Under the pieces are notes generated by a model. It did no database searches, was not told the origin of the DNA, and saw only the letters and a list, made by a program, of their open reading frames with translations. The position numbers and the translations under genes were made by a program. Source: JANPPS01 sp965246925 (GTDB lineage: Bacteria > Pseudomonadota > Alphaproteobacteria > Acetobacterales > Acetobacteraceae). From it: 64,000 nucleotides of DNA. Shown in pieces: positions 17,193 through 27,371 of this stretch; position 1 is the stretch's first letter, and the number at the start of each line of letters is the position of its first letter. The stretch spans positions 1,674,001 through 1,738,000 of the forward strand of contig OZ251994.1 of the NCBI GenBank assembly GCA_965246925.1. Reading direction: 5' to 3'.

Positions 17193-17641
17193 TAAGGCGT
17201 GCGGTGTGGGCCGGCCTGATCGTGTCGCTGCTGGCCGGCCCGGCTCATGCCGTGAGCGACCCGGCGGAGATGCTGCCGGACCCCGCGCAGGAAACTCGCG
17301 CCGAGCAGGTCGGCCGCCAGCTTCGCTGCCTCGTATGCCAGAACGAGAGTATCGAGGACAGCAATGCCGACCTGGCCAAGGATCTGCGCCGCCTGGTTCG
17401 CACGCAGATCGCCGCCGGCGCCACGGATGACGCGGCCACCGCCTGGGTCGTGGCCCGGTATGGCGACTTCGTGCGCCTGAGCCCGCCGTTCAACGCCGTG
17501 ACCGCGGCGCTGTGGACCTCACCGGTGCTTGCCGTGCTGGCCGGGCTCGGCGCCGCGTTCTGGTTCCGCCGCCGCCCGGCGCCCGTCACCCCGCTCAGCC
17601 TTGACGAGCAAGCCCGATTGGCTGACCTCACCAAGTCATGA
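17189..17641 (+). CDS. ccmH: CcmH (CycL/NrfF type), apocytochrome c redox protein
   Basis: A 150-residue protein with a signal peptide (cleavage near PAHA, about residue 21), the redox pair LRCLVC (C47, C50) within LRCLVCQNESIEDSNADLA, a three-helix domain, and a C-terminal membrane anchor at about 104-126. This is the short CcmH form; the TPR part is the separate gene ccmI. The GTG start overlaps the ccmG stop and the stop overlaps the ccmI ATG. Confidence 0.94.
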   Translation: MIRRAVWAGLIVSLLAGPAHAVSDPAEMLPDPAQETRAEQVGRQLRCLVCQNESIEDSNADLAKDLRRLVRTQIAAGATDDAATAWVVARYGDFVRLSPPFNAVTAALWTSPVLAVLAGLGAAFWFRRRPAPVTPLSLDEQARLADLTKS

Positions 17642-18345
17642 TCTGGGCCGCCATTCTGATCCTGAGCGCGGTCGCCGTGGCGCCGCTCGCGCTGCTGCTG
17701 CGCCGCCAGGCCGTCGCGCGTGGTGAGCGTGACCCGGCACGCGCGCTGCACCGGGCGCAGTTGCTGGAGCTGGACCGCGACCTGACCGAGGGGCGTATCC
17801 TGCCGGACGAGCACAAGACCGCCACGCTGGAAGTGCAGCGCCGCCTGCTGGCCGTGGCCGATGATAAGCCGGTGACCGCAGGCGCGAAATGGCCGGTCCT
17901 GGCCGCGCTCGTGCTGGTGCCCGTCACGGCTATGGGCCTCTACGCCGTCGCCGGCCAGCCCTACGTCCCCACCGTCGCCAACGACCCGGTGGTGCAAGCC
18001 GCGTTGAAGAAGCAGGCAGAGGAGGCGGCGCTGATCGACCAACTTCGCGAACGCCTGCAAGGCCTAGACCCCACCAGCCCGCAGGCACATCAGGGCTATA
18101 CCCTGCTGGGCAACGTCGAAGAGGCGCGCGGCAACGACAAGGCGGCGGCGGAGGCTTGGACCAAGGCGCTCATCAGCAAGTTCGACCCACTGATCGCCGC
18201 CGAAGCGGCAGAAGCGGCCACGCGAGCCGAGGGCCGGGTCAGCGACGCCAGCGCGGCCTTATTCCGCCGAGCATTGGCCGAAGGACCGGCGGCCGCACCG
18301 TGGCGATCAGTCGCCGAACAGAGGTTGGCAAACCGGACACCTTAG
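17638..18345 (+). CDS. ccmI: CcmI (CycH), TPR apocytochrome c chaperone
   Basis: A 235-residue protein with two N-terminal membrane helices (about 3-22 and 83-102) separated by a basic, leucine-zipper-like cytoplasmic loop (ALHRAQLLELDRDLTEGRI). A periplasmic TPR segment follows (QAHQGYTLLGNVEEARGNDKAAAEAWTKAL). CcmI presents apocytochromes to the haem lyase. It ends the ccm run; only 13 bp separate it from the convergent PIN gene, and no terminator is obvious in that space. Confidence 0.9.
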   Translation: MIWAAILILSAVAVAPLALLLRRQAVARGERDPARALHRAQLLELDRDLTEGRILPDEHKTATLEVQRRLLAVADDKPVTAGAKWPVLAALVLVPVTAMGLYAVAGQPYVPTVANDPVVQAALKKQAEEAALIDQLRERLQGLDPTSPQAHQGYTLLGNVEEARGNDKAAAEAWTKALISKFDPLIAAEAAEAATRAEGRVSDASAALFRRALAEGPAAAPWRSVAEQRLANRTP

Positions 18346-18358
18346 CCATCCCGCTGCG

Positions 18359-18841
18359 CTAGCCCTCCCGAAGCCCAGCCCTCACCTGTTCATGCGTGAA
18401 ATTCACGGCCTTGAGGCCCATCTGCAGCGCCGTGAAGTAGAGCTTCACGTCCTTGGTCAACAGCGTTACCGGCCCTCCGGCGGTGTCTTGCCGGCATAGT
18501 TCAATCAGGATGGCATCGGTCAGGCCCAAACGCATGAAGGGGGCCTCACTAGCCTCCCGGCTTGGAACGTATGTTTCGCGCCCAGCTGAAATCAACGCCC
18601 TAAAAGTAGCAAAGACCTTCGCCCTTGCGGGCTCCTTGATGTCAGCCAGCAGGCTCGAAGTCTCACTCAAGACGTGCGGGTTGAGTATCAGAACCGAGTA
18701 ATCCGCAGCGAACGCGTTCAAGAGCCGGTAATCGTCGGGCCCGTAATGGCCGAGCCGGCCGTGCTGACCGATCATCTCCGTCGAGGTCGCCCCGACGATG
18801 AGCAGAATCAGCAAGTTCGTATCGATGGCGAGCTGCGCCAC
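18359..18841 (-). CDS. PIN-domain protein, probable toxin
   Basis: A 160-residue PIN-fold protein: IDTNLLILLIVG holds the first catalytic Asp near the N-terminus, LNPHVLSETSSLL the conserved Glu, GLTDAILIEL the next Asp, and LLTKDVKLYFTAL the C-terminal acidic site. These are the ligands of a Mg-dependent ribonuclease. It begins at GTG 18841, 8 bp after an 87-residue unknown protein, the usual spacing of a toxin-antitoxin pair. It is about 20 residues longer than typical VapC. The toxin role is inference from fold and context. Confidence 0.75.
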   Translation of the reverse strand: MAQLAIDTNLLILLIVGATSTEMIGQHGRLGHYGPDDYRLLNAFAADYSVLILNPHVLSETSSLLADIKEPARAKVFATFRALISAGRETYVPSREASEAPFMRLGLTDAILIELCRQDTAGGPVTLLTKDVKLYFTALQMGLKAVNFTHEQVRAGLREG

Positions 18842-18849
18842 TTCTTGCG

Positions 18850-19113
18850 CTATCGGTCCTTCATAGAAAGGACATTTCCATCAGAGCCCAGTGTGACCAG
18901 CTTGTAAGCCCTCGGCCGTGGGCCACCGAAACCACCCAAAATCGGCGCCGGCCGTTCGTCCCAAGGGCGGCGCAGCCCAAGCGTAATTTTCCACGTCTGG
19001 CTCTGTGAATCGAACTCGGTCTCCTCTAGGCCGAGATCCTGGATCGGTTCGTCCTGAAAAACATTGGAAACATAGGTCTTAGCTTCCCGTATCGCCTGAT
19101 GCACGTCGATCAT
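18850..19113 (-). CDS. Unknown 87-aa protein upstream of the PIN gene
   Basis: I do not recognise a family. The protein is acidic near its N-terminus (DVHQAIREAKTYVSNVFQDEPIQDLGLEETEFD) and then has beta-strand-like segments (WKITLGLRR, AYKLVTLGSDG). No helix-turn-helix, ribbon-helix-helix or Phd motif is apparent. The ATG has AGGA six bases upstream. It precedes the PIN gene by 8 bp on the same strand, so it may act as its antitoxin or partner. Similar small proteins that pass information about local charge and beta structure but not DNA binding are known beside PIN proteins; here this is inference. Confidence 0.65.
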   Translation of the reverse strand: MIDVHQAIREAKTYVSNVFQDEPIQDLGLEETEFDSQSQTWKITLGLRRPWDERPAPILGGFGGPRPRAYKLVTLGSDGNVLSMKDR

Positions 19114-19176
19114 CTCAGTTCCTGACCTAAACTTTGCCCGGATAGAGGAACCGGTGGCTGCGGCGCAAGCCGTCGC

Positions 19177-20019
19177 TCAATGCAGCTTTGACCGTAGCCC
19201 GTCCATCGCGCGCTTCGCCATCACGGCCAGTTCACCTTCCGGCACGATGTCCAGCACGCGGGCGTAGCAGCGTAGGGCGTCCGGCACTTGGTCCAATTGC
19301 TCATGCAGCACGGCCGCATCCCGCCAGAGGGAAACCGTGTCCGGGGCAATGCGCAGCATGTTTTCCGTGCAGGCTAGGGCAGCCTCTAGGTTGCCGGAGG
19401 CTTCCCGGCGGAGCTGGATATTGCGCTGCAGCCGCAGCAGGACGGCGCGGGCGGACATGGGTTGTAGCACGCCGGGGCGAAGCTCGGCGGCGGGGCCCTC
19501 GGTGCGGCGCAGCAGGTTCAATAGGCTGCGGTTGGTCAACATGGCACCACCGCTGAACACGTCCAGCACAACGCGGGAGGCCGGGTGGGGCGCGGGGCCG
19601 GTCTGCCCCTCGACCGCGATCAGGAAATGGCCGGGGAAGTCCAGCCCATGCGCGGCCCAGCCGGCCGCGCGGGTGCAGTGCAGCCATAGGATGCCGAGCG
19701 CGACCGGCAAGCCGCGTCGCCGCTCGATCACCTGGATCAGGTTGGCATTCTGCGGGTCATCATAGCTGGTCGTGTCACCGGCATAACCGTGCCGGCCCAG
19801 CAAGGACGCCAGCGCCCCGGCCCGCGCCGCCGCCGTGCCGGATGGCATGTCCCGCGCCAGGCTCACCGTTTCCCGGGCCAGCGCGGTCAGATGCTGCGAC
19901 GCGGTCCGCCAATCAGCGTGCGGTGCATCGATGCGGGCCAGCTGTAGCGCCGCGCCGGCCAGGTCGATCTCGATATCCGGGAGCTGGCCTACGGCGTCCA
20001 GGGCTTCGGTGGGTTCCAT
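19177..20019 (-). CDS. SirB1-family (transglutaminase-like/TPR) protein
   Basis: A 280-residue SirB1-type protein. The transglutaminase-like domain has DDPQNANLIQVIERRRGLPVALGILWLHCTRAAGW and GLDFPGHFLI, the conserved blocks of the family. The C-terminal third is helical and TPR-like (NLEAALACTENMLRIAPDTVSLWRDAAVLHEQLDQVPDALRCYARVLDIVPEG). The biochemical role of the family is unknown. The ATG at 20019 is preferred; a GTG at 20070 in frame adds 17 residues. It lies 84 bp downstream of the thiC stop, on the same strand. Confidence 0.8.
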   Translation of the reverse strand: MEPTEALDAVGQLPDIEIDLAGAALQLARIDAPHADWRTASQHLTALARETVSLARDMPSGTAAARAGALASLLGRHGYAGDTTSYDDPQNANLIQVIERRRGLPVALGILWLHCTRAAGWAAHGLDFPGHFLIAVEGQTGPAPHPASRVVLDVFSGGAMLTNRSLLNLLRRTEGPAAELRPGVLQPMSARAVLLRLQRNIQLRREASGNLEAALACTENMLRIAPDTVSLWRDAAVLHEQLDQVPDALRCYARVLDIVPEGELAVMAKRAMDGLRSKLH

Positions 20020-20103
20020 CGGCGGAGTGTATGCGATCTCCGCGCCGCCGCCCATGTCGCAACCGGACACATTCGATTGCGCGGCGGCGGCACCCTTGGC
20101 GAC

Positions 20104-21915
<1,812 letters not shown>

Positions 21916-21969
21916 GGCTCGCCTCACATTGGCGGGCCGGACGGCATAGGCGGGACAGCATGGCGTTCC

Positions 21970-22052
21970 CGTCCCTACGCCGGCATGACCCGGATCAGGT
22001 TGGACAGGGTCACCGCACAAGCGATATCTCAGCCCCGCGCTGGGGCTCCCCT
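21970..22052 (-). ncRNA. TPP (THI-box) riboswitch upstream of thiC
   Basis: Read on the minus strand this stretch contains the hallmark pieces of the TPP aptamer in order: GGGGAGCC at the 5' side, GCTGAGA, GTGACCC, ACCTGATCCGGGTCATGCC, and the closing GTAGGGA. The outer stem is formed by the first and last of these. It ends about 55 bp before the thiC ATG, with a GAGGCGAG sequence just before that ATG. In proteobacteria such aptamers usually act by hiding the ribosome binding site. No strong terminator is visible between aptamer and start, which favours translational control. Confidence 0.95.
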
Positions 22053-22088
22053 CGGAAGCCGCAAAGGTCGGGCCGCAAGGGTCTTATG

Positions 22089-22469
22089 TCAAGCTTTGGG
22101 TAGCATGGTGCCCAGGGGGGCGCCGCCGAACAGGTGCACGTGGAAGTGCGGCACCTCCTGCCCGGCATCCTGCCCCATGTTGGACAGCATGCGGTATCCG
22201 CCCCCTTCCAGCCCCAACTGCCGGGCCACGGCGCCCACCGCCCGCCAAAACCCGGCGATCTCGGCATCACTCGCCTGCGCTGCAAAATCGGTGAGCGACA
22301 CGTACGATCCACGAGGGATCACCAGCACGTGCGTGGGCGCGCGCGGCGCGATATCGGGAAAGGCGACCGCCCATGGGTCCTGATAAATGAATTGGGCCGG
22401 GATCTCGCTGCGTAGGATGCGCGCGAAAACGTTACGATCGTCATAGGGGCCGGTGCCGCGGACAGACAT
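22089..22469 (-). CDS. HIT-family (HINT/PKCI-like) nucleotide-binding protein
   Basis: A 126-residue HIT protein with the catalytic triad HFHVHLFGG (H108, H110, H112). The N-terminal block NVFARILRSEIPAQFIYQD is typical of the HINT branch of purine nucleoside phosphoramidases. The start is ATG 22469 because AGGAG lies five bases upstream; a longer frame to 22535 has no such signal. It is upstream of thiC on the same strand, but the riboswitch separates the two. Confidence 0.93.
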   Translation of the reverse strand: MSVRGTGPYDDRNVFARILRSEIPAQFIYQDPWAVAFPDIAPRAPTHVLVIPRGSYVSLTDFAAQASDAEIAGFWRAVGAVARQLGLEGGGYRMLSNMGQDAGQEVPHFHVHLFGGAPLGTMLPKA

Positions 22470-22573
22470 GTGCGCTCCTGAACTGCCGTGGTCCTGCCAC
22501 GTTTGCATCACATATTCCAGAGGTTGGGACGGCACAAAGCCCCGGTCTGAAAATGCACTAGGGAACGAACATC

Positions 22574-23146
22574 ATGCGGTATGGTCCGGCTTTGGCGGTG
22601 ATGGTGGCAACCTCCCTGACTTTGGCTGGGTGCGAGCCGTATTCGGGGTCCTTCTCATCGCCGCAATACCAGCAGCCCGGCTACCCACAGCCGGATTATT
22701 CGCAGCAATCGCCGCTCGACCCGGAGTATGGTGCGCCCGCCTACGCAGCACCAAGCTACCCTGGATACGGCTACGCCCAGCCCTACCCGGTGCCGGTGCC
22801 CTACGGCGGTGATGGCTACTACCGGCGGGGCTATGATCGGGATTACGGCCGCCGGCTGGAGGAGCGGCGGCGGGAAGAGGGCCGCCGTGACGAGTTCCGG
22901 CGTGACCAGTTCCAGCGTGACCAGTTCCAGCGTGACCAGTTCCAGCGTGACCAGTTCCAGCGTGAGCAGTTCCGGCGCAACGAAGGCCGGCGCGAAGAAG
23001 GCCGGCGCGACGAAGGCCAGCGGTTCCAGCGTAGCAGCCTACCGCAACAGGCGCCGCAGCCCCAACCGCAGCAGGCTCAGCGTCCGCCCAATCCGCCCGG
23101 ACGTCAGCCGCCCCCGCTTCAGACGCTGGTCCGTCCACAGTTTTAG
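22574..23146 (+). CDS. Tyr/Pro-rich lipoprotein with RDQFQ tandem repeats
   Basis: A 190-residue predicted lipoprotein with signal peptide and lipobox LAGC (C20). The mature protein has three low-complexity parts. The first, to about residue 90, is rich in Tyr, Pro and Gln (YPGYGYAQPYPVP). The second, about 95-150, is highly charged and contains a six-unit five-residue repeat RDQFQ or close variants, flanked by EEGRR/DEGRR motifs. The third is a Pro/Gln-rich tail. No domain is recognised. It probably sits in the outer membrane and could bind peptidoglycan or polyanions through the Arg-rich repeats; that is a guess. Confidence 0.75.
   Translation: MRYGPALAVMVATSLTLAGCEPYSGSFSSPQYQQPGYPQPDYSQQSPLDPEYGAPAYAAPSYPGYGYAQPYPVPVPYGGDGYYRRGYDRDYGRRLEERRREEGRRDEFRRDQFQRDQFQRDQFQRDQFQREQFRRNEGRREEGRRDEGQRFQRSSLPQQAPQPQPQQAQRPPNPPGRQPPPLQTLVRPQF
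22886..22975 (+). repeat. 15-bp coding tandem repeat (six units)
   Basis: Six consecutive 15-bp units. The four at 22901-22960 are identical (CGTGACCAGTTCCAG) and the flanking units 22886-22900 and 22961-22975 differ at two positions or so. Each encodes RDQFQ or a variant. Identity at third codon positions means recent expansion, so the copy number may vary between strains. Confidence 0.93.
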
Positions 23147-23208
23147 GGCGGGTGCCCACAGCGCCGCGCCGGTGCTAGACGGGGGCGATCATTGCCTAAG
23201 GACAACAC

Positions 23209-23436
23209 ATGACGCCCTCTGAGATCACCCGTGTCGAAACCTATCTGCGCCGCGTGCTCGGCACCGCGCGCATCGGGATCGAGCCGCCGGCCCGCAAGGG
23301 CGCCTCGGTCGAGGTCACCATCGACAAGGAGTTTCTCGGAACGCTGCACCGTGACGAGGAGGACGGGGAAGTATCCTACGCGCTGCACATCACCATCCTA
23401 GAAGAAGACCTACCGCCGGCGCCAAACAAGAAGTGA
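23209..23436 (+). CDS. DUF3126 family protein
   Basis: A 75-residue acidic protein of the DUF3126 family, found mainly in alphaproteobacteria. Family features are the N-terminal helix EITRVETYLRRVLG, the central strand VEVTIDKEFLGTLHRDEEDGEVSYALHITILEEDL, and the overall length. No function is known. Its TGA overlaps the GTG start of the next gene (GTGA), so the two are probably co-translated. Confidence 0.85.
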   Translation: MTPSEITRVETYLRRVLGTARIGIEPPARKGASVEVTIDKEFLGTLHRDEEDGEVSYALHITILEEDLPPAPNKK

Positions 23437-24182
23437 TCGGACGACGCGCCTTGCTGGCCGGCTTGACCGTAAGTCCATCGGCGGCCCGGGCGGAGGCAGC
23501 CATCCGCTTCGCCATCAATCTGGGCAACCCCGTGCTTGCCCGGCGCGCGCCGGATGGGACGCTGGCCGGGATATCCGTCGACCTCGCCTCCGGTTACGCA
23601 CGCAAACTGGGTCAGCCCGCCCTGTTCGTGTCCTATCCCTCCGCCGGTGAAGTGTTTGCCGCGGCAGGCACGGATGAGTGGGATGTCGCGTTCCTGGCCG
23701 TGGATCCCGTGCGTGCCCAGGGCCTGCACTTCACGGCGCCATACCTCTGGATTGACGGCGGCTACCTGGTGCAGGGTGCAAGTCCGTACCAGGCTATCCG
23801 TGACGTGGACCGGGCCGGCGTGCGGGTAGCGGTGGCGCGTGGCAGCGCATATGACCTATTCCTCTCCCGCGCGCTGACACAGGCGGGCCTGGTCCGCGCA
23901 CCCACCGGCGATGAAGCGGTGGCCCTGTTCATCTCGGGCGAGGCAGAGGTTGCGGCGGGGATCAAGAGCCCCTTGTTGAGCTATGCCGGTCAGCATGAGA
24001 ACGTCCGCGTGCTGCCGGGGCGGTTCATGCGCATCGAACAGGCCATGGCCGTCCCGCAGGAGCAGGCGGAGGCGATCAACAAACTTCGCACTTACGTCGA
24101 GATGGCCAAGGTGGACGGCACCGTTACCCGGCTGATCTCACTCCATGGCCAGACCGACGCAGAAGTAGCTGCTCCCGTTTAG
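23433..24182 (+). CDS. Periplasmic solute-binding protein (type 2, amino-acid ABC type)
   Basis: A 249-residue protein with a twin-arginine-like or short Sec signal (MIGRRALLAGLTVSPSAARAEA) and a type 2 periplasmic binding fold. Visible family blocks are GTLAGISVDLASGYARKLG, WDVAFLAVDPVRAQGLHFTAPYLWIDGGYLV and VRVAVARGSAYDLFLSRAL. The ligand is unknown. No permease or ATPase gene is adjacent, so it is either an orphan receptor or works with a distant transporter. The start is GTG 23433, overlapping the DUF3126 stop. Confidence 0.78.
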   Translation: MIGRRALLAGLTVSPSAARAEAAIRFAINLGNPVLARRAPDGTLAGISVDLASGYARKLGQPALFVSYPSAGEVFAAAGTDEWDVAFLAVDPVRAQGLHFTAPYLWIDGGYLVQGASPYQAIRDVDRAGVRVAVARGSAYDLFLSRALTQAGLVRAPTGDEAVALFISGEAEVAAGIKSPLLSYAGQHENVRVLPGRFMRIEQAMAVPQEQAEAINKLRTYVEMAKVDGTVTRLISLHGQTDAEVAAPV

Positions 24183-24241
24183 AAGGCCGTAGCCGCGCCC
24201 GATTGCGCCTGCTACGCTCTTCGCAACCGGAGCGGGTGGAC

Positions 24242-27200
24242 ATGGGTAGCGGAACCAAGAAGGTTGCGGTGCGTCTCGGGATGACTGGCGCCACGGATTG
24301 GTATGCGTTCACGCTCGCCAATGCGCAGTTCACGACGATAGACCTTGCCGCCTTGTTCGGCACCTCGTCCGTCAGCCTCTATGGCCCAGGTGGGCGGTTG
24401 CTGTCGCAGGCGGTGGCGGGGGCCGCCGGGGATGGCCTCCTCGCTCAAATGCTTTTATCCGGGACATACACCCTCAATGTGACTGCGCCCGGTGAAGCGG
24501 CCGCAACGCTCACGATCGGCACCGGGTCTCCGCTTGTGGGGAATCAGGGATCGTCTGATGCTGGAACGTCGCAGTTCACGGCCCGCACGCTGGGCATCGT
24601 GGGGCCTGTGCCGCTCACGATCGCCGAGTGGGTAGGGCCGGCCAACCCCAGCGACTGGTATGCGTTGAATGTTGGCAGTGTCGCACAATTGCGGATCAGC
24701 CTGACCGGTGCCGCCGCCGCGGTGACCGTGAACCTGCGCAGCGCGACCGGGCAACTGATCGCTAGCGCGGTGGCCACGCCGGTCACGGGCGCCTCCATCG
24801 TGCAGACCCTCGGGCGGGCGCCGGGCGGTTATTACCTGGATGTCGAGGGCGGTGCTGCGTCCGGCTACGCTCTGTCGATCGCCGCGCCGCCGGTGCCGGA
24901 AAGCGCTGGCGCTACGCTGGCCGCCGCCGCGGATCTTGGCATGATCGGAACGGCCCCGGCGCAGGTGACCGATCAGCTGAACGCGGTCGACACGATCGAT
25001 TTTTATCAGTTTCATGTCGCCGGGCCCGCGACGGCGGTGGTGCACGCCTCGGGCCTCACCGGGTCCGCTACCATTACCCTATACGACCAATATGGCGCCA
25101 TCCTCGCAACCAGCATCGGCGGCCTCGGCGGGGATGCTTGGCTGGATCAGGATGTGGCGGCGCTGCCGGCCGGCTCCAGCTATGCGCTGAGCGTCAGCGC
25201 CGCTCAGCCTACGCCCTACACGCTCAGCCTCGCGGCGCAGGGTTATGCCGTCACTGCGGCCTCACCCGCCACCGCCCCGGCGCTGGGCCTGCTGGGCGGT
25301 GCACCGGTCAGCGCCACCGGCGTGCTCCGGACGCTGAATGCCCGGCAGTATTACAGCTTCACGCTGGCCGCGCCGGCCACGGTCGGTGCCGCGTTGACCG
25401 CATCCGGGTCGGCGCAGGTCCAGATTTTTAGCGCAGCCCTGGCGCCGGTTGGCCAGGCCGCCTATCAGCCGTCGGGCCCCGGCACGATCCTCGCCACGGA
25501 TCAGCTCGGCGCTGGCGCCTACTACGCCGTCGTGAGCGCCTTCAACCCAGCCGAAGCGCCGGGCTATACCCTTACGCTTTCGACCGGTAGCCCCGCGGTC
25601 GGCACGCCCGCCACGAACTCGGCCGGTTTCACCCTGGCCACTGCAGCCTTGATCGGCACGCTAACTCCGGCACCAGAAATACTCACCGACTGGGTGGGGC
25701 CTACCGATCAGCACGACTTCTACCGGTTCACCATCGGTGCGGAATCTTTCGCCCGGTTCGATTTGACCGGCCTAAGTGCGGTAGCCTCCGTCACGCTGGA
25801 AGACACTGGCGGCCGGTTCATCGCCACCGCGAACGGGGCGCAGAACGGCGCTTCGCTCACCACTCTGCTGACCGCCGGCGATTACGATCTGGACGACAGC
25901 AGCGCTGATGTGAGCGGCACCGGATACAGCCTGGCCGCGTCGGCCATGGCCGTGGCGGACCAAGGCGGCAAGTCGATGGCGACAGCCACCGCGTTGGCGC
26001 CGCCAAGCACGGCCGTGCAGCAGGAGACCGGCTACGTCAGCGCCACGATACCGGACGGCTTCTATCAGTTCACGCTGGCCGCCCCTGCGATCGTCAACCT
26101 GCTACTGTCGGGAACCACGGCTGCCACCACGGTCTCGCTGCTCGGTCATGGAGCCCTGATAGCGTCCGGGCAGAGTGCGGCCGTGGCCGGGTCATCGTTG
26201 GCGGAAAACGGCTCGGTCATCCAGGCCTTGGCGGCCGGCACCTACGTGGTTGACGTGCAAGCGTCTGGGCCAGGGGTGCAGCCCTATACCCTGTCCGTTT
26301 CCGCAGTTCCGGCCCCGGTGGGCGGAGTCACATCCGCATCCGCAACCCCGCTTGGTACGGTGCGGGATAATAACGGCCTGCCGATCGCGCAGGAGGATTT
26401 CGGCTACCGCGGCAGCACCATCACCACCGATGCATCGCTCAACCACGTGGTCAGCAGCGGAATCAACAGCGATACGCTGGGCGCGGTGACGGCACTTCAT
26501 TTCCTGGATGGCACGCTAGCGTTCGACGTGAACGGGCCCGGCGCTCAGGTGACCCGGCTGTATCAGGCTGCCCTCGGCCGGGCGCCGGATCAGGCGGGCC
26601 TTGGGTATTGGGTGCGGTCCGTGCAGGCGGGCGCGCCGCTCGATGCACTGTCCTCTTCGTTCCTGGGCAGTGCCGAGTTCACGGCACGATTCGGCACGCT
26701 GGACAATGCCGGCTTCGTCACGCGGCTGTATCAGAATGTGTTGGGCCGGGCACCCGACCCGTCCGGCTACACGTATTGGGTCAACCAGCTGTCGGCGGGA
26801 GAGACCCGGGCAAACGAGCTGACCAATTTTTCTGAAAGCCCGGAAAACGTGACGGGCACCTCGTCGGCCATCAGCGGTGGCATCTGGCTTCGGGATGACA
26901 CCGCCGCCAGCATTGCCCGGCTGTACGATACCGTTTTCGGACGAAAGCCGGACGTGGCGGGGCTTGCATACTGGCTGAACAACGTCGAGGGCGGGCTGCA
27001 AACGATGCCGCAGGTGACGCAGGCGTTCATCAGCTCGCCCGAGTTCCTGGCCACCTATGGGTCGCTCACCAATGCAGCGTTCGTGCAGGGGCTGTATCAG
27101 AACACACTGCATCGCGCGCCCGACAATGCCGGCTTGACCTATTGGGTCGGACAGCTGGCCACCGGCGCCAACAGCCGCGCCACGGTTGTTTACAGCTTCG

Positions 27201-27292
27201 CCGACAGTGCCGAGCACCGGGCGAATACGGCCTCTATGGTGGGCGGGGAGACGGCGAGCACCTTGGGAATCCAATTCGGCCTGGTCCCATGA
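24242..27292 (+). CDS. Large secreted beta-repeat protein with C-terminal DUF4214 repeats (1016 aa)
   Basis: A 1016-residue protein. Its first three quarters consist of about six degenerate beta-sandwich repeats of 110-130 residues. Each has a D-x-Y-x-F core (TDWYAFTL, SDWYALNV, IDFYQFHV, RQYYSFTL, HDFYRFTI, DGFYQFTL) and ends in a Y-x-L-x-(V/L) strand, like bacterial pre-peptidase C-terminal (PPC) domains. After about residue 740 come DUF4214 units with RLYQxxLGRAPDxxGLxYW motifs. The sequence is poor in Cys and Lys, as extracellular adhesins often are. No N-terminal signal peptide is seen, which suggests type I secretion, but no glycine-rich calcium nonapeptides are present. ATG 24242 is preferred over a TTG at 24203. 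Confidence 0.75.
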   Translation: MGSGTKKVAVRLGMTGATDWYAFTLANAQFTTIDLAALFGTSSVSLYGPGGRLLSQAVAGAAGDGLLAQMLLSGTYTLNVTAPGEAAATLTIGTGSPLVGNQGSSDAGTSQFTARTLGIVGPVPLTIAEWVGPANPSDWYALNVGSVAQLRISLTGAAAAVTVNLRSATGQLIASAVATPVTGASIVQTLGRAPGGYYLDVEGGAASGYALSIAAPPVPESAGATLAAAADLGMIGTAPAQVTDQLNAVDTIDFYQFHVAGPATAVVHASGLTGSATITLYDQYGAILATSIGGLGGDAWLDQDVAALPAGSSYALSVSAAQPTPYTLSLAAQGYAVTAASPATAPALGLLGGAPVSATGVLRTLNARQYYSFTLAAPATVGAALTASGSAQVQIFSAALAPVGQAAYQPSGPGTILATDQLGAGAYYAVVSAFNPAEAPGYTLTLSTGSPAVGTPATNSAGFTLATAALIGTLTPAPEILTDWVGPTDQHDFYRFTIGAESFARFDLTGLSAVASVTLEDTGGRFIATANGAQNGASLTTLLTAGDYDLDDSSADVSGTGYSLAASAMAVADQGGKSMATATALAPPSTAVQQETGYVSATIPDGFYQFTLAAPAIVNLLLSGTTAATTVSLLGHGALIASGQSAAVAGSSLAENGSVIQALAAGTYVVDVQASGPGVQPYTLSVSAVPAPVGGVTSASATPLGTVRDNNGLPIAQEDFGYRGSTITTDASLNHVVSSGINSDTLGAVTALHFLDGTLAFDVNGPGAQVTRLYQAALGRAPDQAGLGYWVRSVQAGAPLDALSSSFLGSAEFTARFGTLDNAGFVTRLYQNVLGRAPDPSGYTYWVNQLSAGETRANELTNFSESPENVTGTSSAISGGIWLRDDTAASIARLYDTVFGRKPDVAGLAYWLNNVEGGLQTMPQVTQAFISSPEFLATYGSLTNAAFVQGLYQNTLHRAPDNAGLTYWVGQLATGANSRATVVYSFADSAEHRANTASMVGGETASTLGIQFGLVP

Positions 27293-27371
27293 CCGCGTCT
27301 TCACAAAGTTTTCACTATTCGGTGCTATAAAACCCGGACTAGTTGCGCCGCCACGTCGGTAAGGGTCCTGT

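Noticed and set aside
22886..22975. CRISPR array or regulatory iterons
   Set aside because: The 15-bp units are contiguous, without spacers, and lie in frame within a lipoprotein gene.
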